Below, in pieces: positions 34,287 to 43,900 of a stretch of 64,000 nucleotides of DNA. The number at the start of each line of letters is the position of its first letter. Positions within the stretch are counted from its first letter, which is position 1. Origin of the DNA: Owenia fusiformis (lineage: Eukaryota; Annelida; Polychaeta; Sabellida; Oweniidae); NCBI GenBank assembly GCA_903813345.2, contig CAIIXF020000010.1, positions 26,062,425 through 26,126,424 of the forward strand. The letters run 5' to 3'. The position numbers and the translations under genes were made by a program. The notes below the pieces were generated by a model that saw nothing but the letters and a program-made list of their open reading frames with translations, had not been told where the DNA came from and made no database searches.

Positions 34287-36506
34287 CTGGAAATGGAAAG
34301 TACAGTTATGATTATTGAGAGACATTTTTCTGTCACACGAGATTATAAAACTACAATAAACTGAATAGAGGCCCATAGCATAGGGTGAAACTTAATATTA
34401 AATTAAGCTTAACCCCTAACTTTCCTTGTAACTTAAGAATTATATTATCCTAAAGATGACATATTTTTTTATCAAATACTAACAAGTAGTTTTCAGTGGT
34501 ATTGTTTTATAATATGCGCCACAGTTATTCACTTGTCGTTTACATTTGTACTTCAATAGCTACTTCTACAGATAGTAATATAGTAAAGAAAATGACTACT
34601 AGTATTAAACAAATGTCTGATTTTGGAAGATGCTCAAGGTTCATATTTTAAATTTAAATTTATTTTTACTGATGCACTTACAATGAGATATTGCTTTCAA
34701 ATCAGCTTCACTAGTATAGGTGGACTCCTTGGCATCATTACAAATTTTGTTAATATGTGGTGACAGTAGATGAGACCTTTCTGAATTGACTAAGAGGTCT
34801 TTCTGATGAGGTTCCCGTCCTTTGTCATCCTCAGGGTGCCGTATAGCACTAGGATTTTTCTGAATTGATTAAATGGTATTAAATATCATTGACCAAAATA
34901 AAATGGAATGTTATTTTCAGATCATAATATTAAATATTGGAAAGTTACTTTAAAGAAAATCTTAAAATTTTAATCCAAACCAACACATAAAGTACATTTT
35001 TGGATGAATACTAAGTTTGATGTAGTCATTTGACTGAGTGAAGCAAAATAGGTTACAAATAAATTCTAAGAACCCTGTCTTACCTGTCTTAACTTGGACA
35101 TTGCATCTGATGATATAAATTCGTTGTTGATGAATCGTGTGATGAAGCACATGACTTGGTACTGACTTTGCCCCCTCTCTTCCTCACCCAGGACCAGGCT
35201 CTTGAAGATCTGCACACCCTGAATCAAAATAATACCACATAAGTAAAACAAACTAAGTCTAGTAGGTATATAGTAAAGCTTTCTGTCTACCCGTCAGTCT
35301 GTCTGGAAAATTACTCAAATACTAATAAACAGGTTTTCTTCATGTTTGTTGAAAAGATGTTTTGTATGACTTAGTCCACGCAAAAAAGATATGTCCCTGT
35401 ACGGTGGAGGGGTATAACGTTGCCGCCATTTCGTTTCAATTTGGGGTAATCTTGACGTATGAGGTAACTTTGACACCTTGTTATTTATATCATGGGCTTT
35501 CAACTAGAAGGGTAGGCAACTTCCCATATTTCATACATTAGCATTGCCTTGGTTTTCAAAATTGGAGAATGTACTAATTCCAAAAAATTCTTATTTTGTA
35601 CTTTTTATTGATGATTTAAAGAGATAACTCAAAAATAAAAACATGATCATCTACATACATGTTGATAATTTAATAAAAAATGGAATTCATCATAATTATG
35701 GCAATAAAGAAAGTGAACATTCTCCCACAAATTATGTTTTTATTGGAATGTGTTCTTGAATAATTACCCACAATGCAATACTCAAAGAGAACATCTTGAT
35801 ACCTCTTATTCTTATTGGTCTTTTTAGTTTACTTTTACATGATATTGAATATATTTTATGCTTAAATCATACTGAAAATTGATTTTTATTAAAACTAATA
35901 CTAAAACATATACATATTATCTAATACCTTTTGAAATATTACCATAAATGGGAAGCATGTCATTGCTCATTTTGAAGGTCTCGTGTTATTACACAGAGTT
36001 GCATACCCTTCTAATTGAAAGCCCATGTTTATATGGTTTAATTTCCGATCTAGAGGAAGCCATGTTTTCCTTCTTGCAAGGATCGAAATCTCATGAGATT
36101 CCTATTTCTTTCAATCAAACATGGTGGAAATTAGAAATCCTGATTTCTTACAACTGAGTGTCAAAGTTAACCCATTTCTCATGTCAACATTACCCCATGC
36201 ACACATCGACGATACAGCCCTTAGGCCGAATAGTACATACGTGCCCTATCATATAATATGTTTAGAAAGAAAATACATAACTCTTAACCTTACCGATTTG
36301 AAATCAATGAACTGGCAGATGTAGGTGCCATCAGACTTCTGGAATTCTAATATTATTGTGTCATCAGTGACATTTGCATTGATATTTTCTATTACTATTT
36401 CTCCACCCTTATTTTTGACATTCACCACTAACTGTGCGACTGTTCTTTGTGCCAGTATAGTAGCTATATATACTAATAAAAATGTTGATTTGTTAAAAAT
36501 ATCCAT
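34003..36506 (-). CDS. OAF: OAF (out at first) secreted protein, complete, four exons
   Basis: Exons in transcript order: 36506-36294, 35218-35084, 34859-34682, 34286-34003, giving 269 aa (human OAF is 273). An N-terminal hydrophobic segment (FLLVYIATILA, residues 9-20) is a signal peptide. Matches to OAF as I know it: VVNVKNKGGEIVIENI followed by LEFQKSDGT; LGEEERGQSQYQVMCFITRF; then ISSDAMSKLRQ; and a cysteine-rich C-terminus (about ten Cys) with WYPCGLKYC, YRCGIKTCQK and LCLWDD. One N-glycosylation sequon, NVT, is in exon 1. Splice phases agree throughout. OAF is a conserved secreted protein whose molecular role is poorly defined. It is transcribed convergently to ATP1A and divergently from the downstream proline-rich gene. 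Confidence 0.93.
34682..34859 (-). CDS. OAF: OAF exon 3
   Basis: 178 nt, entering in phase 0 and leaving with one base. Starts KNPSAIRHPEDDKGREPHQK, then LLVNSERSHLLSPHINKICN. It corresponds to the less conserved middle of OAF. Donor GTAAGT. Confidence 0.9.
35084..35218 (-). CDS. OAF: OAF exon 2
   Basis: 45 codons, phase 0-0, starting GVQIFKSLVLGEEERGQSQY and ending MSKLRQ. This is the best conserved block of the family. Acceptor ATTTTGATTCAG, donor GTAAGA. Confidence 0.94.
35430..36210. mobile_element. Foldback element in OAF intron 1
   Basis: CATGGGCTTTCAACTAGAAG (from 35491) is mirrored by CTTCTAATTGAAAGCCCATG (ending 36027). Outside these arms, GGGGTAATCTTGAC and AACTTTGACAC on the left are mirrored near 36160-36200 on the right. 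This gives a long, imperfect inverted repeat filling most of the intron. Confidence 0.65.
36294..36506 (-). CDS. OAF: OAF exon 1: signal peptide and N-terminal domain
   Basis: 71 codons from the ATG at 36506, leaving in phase 0 at donor GTAAGG. Signal peptide, then the conserved KSDGTYICQFIDFKS end. The Met precedes a typical signal peptide, which supports this start. Confidence 0.92.
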
Positions 36507-36852
36507 ATTGCTATATAAGTGTAGATATTAATGAAAATTGAAATAAACTTTGTTGACTTTTTCAATAAATTTCAGCCATCTTGAAAATAGTCTCGACGGA
36601 TATCAGAAACCGTTTGCCTAAGAAGAAAAGTTTCAATGTATACAAAAGATCAATTTATTCCATTTCAAATCAATAATTTATACCACAAACTTTTTTATGC
36701 TAATTTCATAGCAATTTGCCTGGATAAAGTTAACAATTAAAAAAATGTATTGACCTACTTACACCCACGACGAGGCTACACGGAAGTGATCGAAAAGTTA
36801 AAAAGTTTTACAGCTCTGATAAAAGAGGTAAATTAACACATTTAGATAGTTC

Positions 36853-38760
36853 CAGTACTGTCAACCCCCAAAGATTTTCTCGCGGGACAGATTTTTTAGA
36901 CCCAGTGCCCAAAATTCGCGGGATTTGCGGGACATCTACTAAATTCGCGGGATTTCGCGGGACATTTAAGGGATTTGCGTGATTGTGCTTATAGGCCAAT
37001 TTTTTTTATCAAATTCGCGGGATTTCGCGGGACCATTCGAGGGACAAACACCCTAATTGCGGTACAGTTAACAGGTTTACCAGCAAAAACTTCATAGAGG
37101 GACAGATTTTCTAGAAAAAGTGCCCTAAATTTGCGGGATTTCGCGGGACATCCACCTAAATTTGCAGGATGTCCCTGGACATTCAAGGGATTTGCGTGAT
37201 TTGGACTAATGTAAAAGCGTGTAAAAGTACTTGAATCAAACTTTCAGATACTGATTAATCAAATATAATGCACCGTTACATTGTAACTTAAATAAACGTC
37301 AACATAATTTCACAAAATACGCATAGAAATATTATTAAACTTTATTGTAATTTATCAAAAACAAAAACCATGCTTGATGTGTGAGTATCGTAATCTAACA
37401 CGAAATTCAAAAATTTGGAACAATACTTTGCACTTCTCTGCTTCTGGCGTCGTGACCAACTACTACCATACTGTAGGCATGGGCTTTCAATTGAAAGCCC
37501 ATGATATAGGGGTTCGATTAATCTACATCAAATTATAGGGAATGAGGTTACTTTTCTAGATAGGGTTTGTAGAAAAAACCGGGTACCGGGTAGTAAATCC
37601 TCCATGCTGGGTTCAAACTTTTTTTTATTCCTTCATTCTTATTTATGTACATGTAAATGTAAATATAAATATGTACATGTAAATGTAATGCAATTAATAA
37701 TATAAATAAAATTTACGTAGACAAACTTGTTACCCGGTCGAAAAACCGGGTACCCAAAAAACGAAATATACGAATATACAACATAATTAGATCATTAGAA
37801 AACGTGTAAGATTTGTTTTGAATTTACAAAAATGTAACTTCCTTCAAAATTGAGCTAGAAGCTTCAAATAAAAAGCATTTTAAGCCTCTTTTCTTCCTCT
37901 ATCATCATGGTCATATATATTTCCATTGGTAATGAAGGGGGAGGGGGTGCGATCGCACCATCACACACTCTCCTGGCTACGCTAATGACAATTGTAAGAC
38001 GATTTGAATAACAAGACAAATCAATTTTACTCTATTTTCAATGAGTTCGTATGTTGGTACGTGAACATAACCAATGAAAATATGGTCATGACGATAGAGG
38101 AAAAAAGAGCCTTAAAATATGCTTTTTATTTGAAGCTTCTAGCTCAATTTTGAAGGATGTTACATACATTTTTGTAAATTCAAAACAAATCTTACACGTT
38201 TTCTGATAATCTAATTATGTTATACTCGTATATTCGTATTTTTCATTTTTTGGGTACCCGTTTTTTGACCGGGTACCGCCGGGTACCAAGTTTGAACCCA
38301 GCATGGAGGATTTACTACCCGGTACCCGGTTTTTTCTACAAACCCTTTCTAGATATCAGCGTCCATTTATTGTAACTCGCGTTTGCTAACATTTGCTCAG
38401 TTCTGAGATGAAGGCCACACGGATAGTAAAAAGGCCAACGTTGGAACTATTTGTGACCTACATCCCTATTGTCGTAATTAAAATGAAAGTTGAACCCTTC
38501 CTCTTTATTTTGATACCAAACAACAGCATGCTAGGTACTTGAAATTAGGTAAACTTTACTCCTCAAAAGTGCAAAAACTTAGCTTCTTATATAAGATAAG
38601 ATAATCACCATATAGGGGATTGCAACAATTTCGGAAATTCGCGGAGGTCGAAAGCCACATTTGCGGGACTTCGCGGGACATTGCGGGACACGCGAATTAG
38701 CCTAATTTTGATCGAATTCGCGGGATAATCCCGCCATTCGCGGGACACTTGACAGCTCTG
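36853..38760. mobile_element. Non-autonomous transposon, family B copy 1, 6-bp target duplication
   Basis: 1,908 bp flanked by TAGTTC (36847-36852 and 38761-38766). The ends CAGTACTGTCAA and TTGACAGCTCTG are short inverted repeats. The subterminal regions are packed with TTCGCGGGA and GCGGGACAT motifs. A second copy (43421-45449), in the same orientation and highly similar, has a different 6-bp duplication. No transposase frame. It contains a nested element (37563-38345) and a perfect 26-bp palindrome at 37478-37503. Confidence 0.88.
37563..38345. mobile_element. Nested MITE with long inverted termini and 10-bp duplication (Mutator-like)
   Basis: 783 bp flanked by TTTCTAGATA (37553-37562 and 38346-38355). 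The ends GGGTTTGTAGAAAAAACCGG and CCGGTTTTTTCTACAAACCC are inverted repeats that extend ~60 bp. A 9-11-bp duplication with long terminal repeats is typical of Mutator-type MITEs. Also present inside family B copy 2. Confidence 0.82.
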
Positions 38761-39015
38761 TAGTTCTAAACCCCTCAATGCTAAGTATATTCATTGTATA
38801 AACGAAACGTAATTATTACAGTCATTTGTTATTGATTAGATCATGTACATAATATCAACATGAAAAATAATTTGAAATGTACAGATGGGGACAAAAATAA
38901 ATGACAGGTCGATTTTCGATCACCATTTCCTAATTATGGTGGTCTGAAAGCCCATAATTTCAAATATTGTCTAGATACATATCCCTTAAAATTTGTATAT
39001 CTTACATTTTGTATA

Positions 39016-39456
39016 CTGTACGCCCGGTATTATTCGCGAGCTTTAATTTCGCGAATTTTGCTAAAACACGGTTTCGCGGCTATTAAATTTCGCGAATTTC
39101 ACAAGTTTGAAATTCATTATTCTCGGAATTCTCAAGCTAAATTACTAGTAGATGTACAGTAATTGCACTTACCTGATGTCATAGTTGGATCAGATTTACA
39201 ATAACTGGGATCTTTATCATCGGCAACCTGCTTATCAACTTCTATTATCGCATCGTTAATTTCGGTCTTATTTTAAAACGAAAAAGCAGTTTGAATTCGT
39301 ATTTTGTTTACACAAAACGAAATGCATCAGAGCCCCGGGTAATAACACATTCCCGGGGATTTAATTGGCAATTTCGCGACGATAATTTTTCGCGATTTTA
39401 ACACCATCGTGAAAAGCGCGAAAGTTAATCGCACGCGAATAATACCGGGCGTACAG
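39016..39456. mobile_element. TA-flanked MITE inserted into family C element
   Basis: 441 bp. The ends CTGTACGCCCGGTATTATTC and GAATAATACCGGGCGTACAG are perfect inverted repeats, flanked by TA (39014-39015 and 39457-39458). Comparison with the intact family C copy shows the empty site TTGTATAATCTC, proving the insertion and the TA duplication. The ends are rich in TTCGCG. The interior holds an exon-like segment (39173-39266, minus strand). Confidence 0.9.
39173..39266 (-). pseudogene. Isolated exon-like segment inside a MITE
   Basis: On the minus strand, 94 nt lie between a usable acceptor (TTTTAAAATAAG) and a perfect donor context (CAG before GTAAGT). It is open in one frame, reading TEINDAIIEVDKQVADDKDP and then SYCKSDPTMTS. 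No neighbouring exon is found and the flanks are transposon, so this may be a captured exon or a coincidence. The parent gene is not recognised. Confidence 0.35.
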
Positions 39457-40062
39457 TAATCTCATCCACTGATTTATGGCCTCTTGTAAATTCTCTTATT
39501 TTTAACATGGGAAATCCTCACTTCAGCAAATCCACCTGTCATTTATTTATGTCCCCAACTGTATTTTCATTTCCTTTGACTTGTAAAACTTTTCATTTGA
39601 TTCAGACTCACTTTCAGTTTGATTTAGGCAAGGCTAAAGCAGCTTGTATTATTCTTTTATTACAAGTTAGGAAGAAGAATAACAAAAACAGGTTTTGATT
39701 TGCTTGGCAATTGACAGTGATAAAAGGATAACATGTCAATCTGGTGACTATGAGTCATAATATGCATGCAGTGTTTCTCGTATGTCTAAACAAGATGGTA
39801 TACCATTGGTATCGGATCAGATAGTAGAGTTCTTCTGAAAATAAAATCCACCCATCACTCTTTCTGTGTACTTTAGTGTACTTTAGTTCACAGAGAGTGG
39901 GAGGGGTGCGGATTTTCTTTTCAGTACCACATACTGTCTCTACTGTTCTGATGTTTGACTGCATGTCGGTCAACATGGTGACGAGATCATCGTCGATTTG
40001 TTGTCAAACTTTCACTTTGATTGACAAATCAACATTCTGACTAATGATGGCAGGCTTAATTT

Positions 40063-40296
40063 TCATCCTGATGTCCTAATAGTTAGTGTGTCATCCTCCA
40101 GCAGCTTTATTGCGTTAAAATAGCACCTCAGCAATAAGTCAAAAAGTTCACCTTTTTCGCCTTCTACTTCACCACTACCAGTTGCCCTTTTATATGCTAA
40201 TCTAACTCTATCCACAAATTGGTTAAATTCACTGTCATGTATATACATTGAGTTCCTTTGATTTTTAAAATCCTGCCAAATACACCAAATTGCCAT
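40063..40296 (-). pseudogene. Unidentified open frame, possible decayed gene fragment
   Basis: A 77-codon frame with protein-like composition (for example FVDRVRLAYKRATGSGEV and ELFDLLLRCYFNAIKLLEDD) ends in a stop with no donor. A second frame downstream on the same strand (39755-39976) reads MLTDMQSNIRTVET. The two could be parts of one frameshifted relic. I do not recognise the family; it may be spurious. Confidence 0.25.
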
Positions 40297-40603
40297 GTTT
40301 TAGGTTTTTGGTCACCTCAATTGATACAATGTAGCAAATATTGATATTGATTGACAGGTATCAGATATATGGCCATGGGAAGATTAAATTAGTTCATATA
40401 TTTGTGAATCAGTTATTAAGATGATGATTCTCGACTTGAACGGTGATTTCATTTGTACCTATTTTAGATCAGAGAAAAAAATGCACATTGTCACTCTCAG
40501 AAAACCAAAAATTCCCCTTTACAAATAACTCTAGATTTTACAAACCCATTACCTACCTATAACATAACTTGATATTTTAGATACCCCATACAAAGACTGA
40601 GTT

Positions 40604-40909
40604 ATGGCATCGGGTGGTCCCCCACCTCCATACCAACCATCAGCTCCCCCTGCTGGTATATACCAACAACCACCTGCAGGAGCATACCCAAACCAGCCAC
40701 CACCACCAGGAGCATACCCTGCTCAACCGCCACCAGGGGCATACCCTGCTCAACCACCACCAGGAGTGTACCCACAAAAACATGTTGTCGGGGAGAATGT
40801 GACAAATGTGCTTCCTGGTGGTAAAGGTGTGGTAGTGGCAGGTGCCTCACAGACAACTGTCGTGAAGAGTTCTGGCAACACACATACAGTTGTACATCAA
40901 AAACCAAAG
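40604..40909 (+). CDS. Proline-rich gene, coding exon 1
   Basis: 102 codons from the ATG at 40604, phase 0 at the donor GTGATT. Begins MASGGPPPPYQPSAPPAG, followed by GAYP-type repeats and a Val/Thr-rich segment (VVVAGASQTTVVKSSG). Open frames in other phases here are shadows of the repetitive codons. Confidence 0.8.
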
Positions 40910-43900
40910 GTGATTTTTATGTTGTATTCTGTTTCTTTCAAAAATCAAATATGCATGAAAAGTATGTAGAATCTTTGTTTAAAAAATTAAATGAAAACAT
41001 TGTTACAATCAAGAAGTGTTTCTTTTATCAATCCAATACTTTATAATTTATTGGAATTTGTTTCTTAGAAAGGACTGTTTGGCTCTATTGCGAGTGAGTT
41101 TAAAAGTGCTGCTAATACAGTGAGCAAGGAAGCTGATAATCTCTCCAAAACTGTATCAAAATCTATTGATGCTAACTGGAGTAGTAAAGAAACAGTAAGA
41201 CATTTGAATTTACCCATTTTAAGCGAGAATATGGTCATGCTTCATTCCAATTCAGATCACTCATTTGAACATAATTTAAGAGATATCTTGAACTAAACCT
41301 AGTATTAGGCATGAAACCTTCTCATTTGACATTAAATTTGATCTTGATTGAGCTAAGCATGACCATAGTCATAGATAATCTGCATGGGTAATGGTAATAT
41401 GGCATTAGGACACCTGCCCTTTTTTTATCATTCTTGTACAATGGGGATTTGCCTGGCTTTCTGCATGGCTGTTCATGTGTATATAATATGCACTATGAAA
41501 ATAAAAATACAGTAGCTTGGAAACCTTTTTGTGTCCATGAACTTACACCTTGCATGCTTGCTTGCACTACAAATAGGTTGGAAACCTTTTATGTACATTA
41601 CTTACAGCTTTCAACAGAGTTTACTTGTATAAGACTTATTATATACATATGCAAGGGATGTAAGTTCTCGAAATATTAATGTGTTTAACTGGTAATACGC
41701 CACATTAACACAACCATTCCTTTAAACCTGTATGGAGAAAGAACTTGAATTGAGCAGCAGTTACGCTATCATAATATTCATATTGGTGATGGGAAATTTA
41801 AAATAAATTAAAAGGAAAGACAAAAAAGTATTGCTTTAACATCAAATTACTAATATGCCTAGGAAGTTATAGTCATTTATTTTTTGAATGCTGACTTTCA
41901 TACCTTTTTCCCTCACAGTCACAAACACTCTTAGTGTTGCCCTTTCCAAAGTATGCATGCTTCCAAATGATAAGGTCAGATTGAGACATTGAGGAGACAC
42001 CTTTCCAAAGTATGCATGCTTCCAAATGATAAGGTCAGATTGAGACATTGAGGAGACACCTTTCCAAAGTATGCATGCTTCCAAATGATAAGGTCAGATT
42101 GAGACATTGAGGAGACACCTTTCCAAAGTATGCATGCTTCCAAATGATAAGGTCAGATTGAGACATTGAGGAGACACCTTTCCAAAGTATGCATGCTTCC
42201 AAATGATAAGGTCAGATTGAGACATTGAGGAGACACCTTTCCAAAGTGTGCATGCTTCCAAATGATAAGGTCAGACTGAGACATTGAGGAGACACCTTTC
42301 CAAAGTGTGCATGCTTCCAAATGATAAGGTCAGACTGAGACATTGAGGAGACACCTTTCCAAAGTGTGCATGCTTCCAAATGATAAGGTCAGACTGAGAC
42401 ATTGAGGAGACACCTTTCCAAAGTATGCATGCTTCCAAATGATAAGGTCAGACTGAGACATTGAGGAGACACCTTTCCAAAGTATGCATGCTTCCAAATG
42501 ATAAGGTCAGACTGAGACATTGAGGAGACACCTTTCCAAAGTATGCATGCTTCCAAATGATAAGGTCAGACTGAGACATTGAGGAGACACCTTTCCAAAG
42601 TATGCATGCTTCCAAATGATCTGGTCAGACTGAGACATTGAGGAGACACCTTTCCAAAGTATGCATGCTTCCAAATGATAAGGTCAGACTGAGACATTGA
42701 GGAGACATTCATACTTGATTTAGTCTATGCTGCTATTGAGTAAATAAGTATGACAAGTGACAAATTACAAGTTATGTTATTTAATTATCTGGATTTTTAG
42801 GCTAATGCCATTCCTAGAATTAAACTTAAATCACTTTAAAACCAAATTTTCTTACATGATCAATGATTCATGGTTTACATCCTAACACAACCTGCATGAC
42901 AAAGACAACCCCAAAAGAATCATGTCTGCATTTTAGAGTGCATGTCTAAAGTTCTGTCTTTGCTTATATTTTCACAATGCTTTGCTTGCTCTTGCATGTT
43001 GCATGCTGATGCTGGTGACTGATCATATACAGAGGAGCTTGGCTAGTAGGGTAATGAAGATGATGGACAAAGTCACATTTGATTTGGCTTACTTTGGCGA
43101 GAATTCCAAGTTTCAAAGTTTAGTAAGTTTTGCAGTAGAGCATCGTATGTCATTATCTATAATTTTAATTTGTTTTAATTTAGATAGAGCAATTACAAAT
43201 TCTTAATTAATTGTTCACTATAAATCTTATATTTGGAGACATCTGTGTTTTAAAGACGTTAAACGAATGAAAGTATGAAATGTCTATACATGCCTTTTGA
43301 TAATACTAGTATATTATTTATTATCTTGCAGAACATGTTCAAAGAAGGCAATGTGGTCCAGCTCATATCTAAGGCCAGTGGGAAATCATTGCAGATTGTT
43401 CAGTCACCCAATGGTCAGTTCAGTACTGTCAACCCCTAAAGATTTTCTCGCGGGACAGATTTTTTAGACCCAGTGCCCAAAATTCGCGGGATTTTGCGGG
43501 ACATCTACTAAATTCGCGGGACATTCAAGGATTTGCGTGATTGGGACTAATGTAAAAGCGTGTAAAAGTACTTAAATCAAACTTCCAGATACTGATTAAT
43601 CAAATACAATGCACCGTTGCATTGTAACTTCAATAAACGTCAACACAATTTCACAAAATACGTATAGGAATATTATTAAACTTTATTGTAATTTTTCAAA
43701 AGCAAAAACCATGCTTCAGGTGTGAGTACCGTAATCTAACACGAAATTCAAAAATTCGGAACAATACTTTGCACTTCTGGCGTCGTGAACAACTATGAAA
43801 CGCTTACCCCCATAATGTTATATATTAAAATACCTATTCATGGCATTTTCTTTCAATTGAAAGCCCATGATATAGGGGTTCGATTAATCTACATCAAATT

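Larger units (their letters stand above)
38882..39561. mobile_element. TA-flanked MITE, family C copy 1, interrupted by another MITE
   Basis: Ends CAGATGGGGACA and TGTCCCCAACTG flanked by TA. Its 680 bp equal the 237-bp intact copy at 51921-52157 (opposite orientation) plus a 441-bp insertion and a 2-bp TA duplication. TA target sites indicate a Tc1/mariner-type mobiliser. Confidence 0.88.
36507..40578. other. Divergent intergenic region, mostly transposons
   Basis: Between the OAF start and the 5' end of the proline-rich gene. About 65% is occupied by the element at 36853-38760 and the nested pair at 38882-39561. The remainder must hold the promoters, but no core motif stands out. Confidence 0.6.

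Noticed and set aside
40602-40907. 101-aa minus-strand and 62-aa second-frame open frames over the proline-rich exon
   Set aside because: They are shadows created by the repetitive CCA/GGA codons of the real exon.
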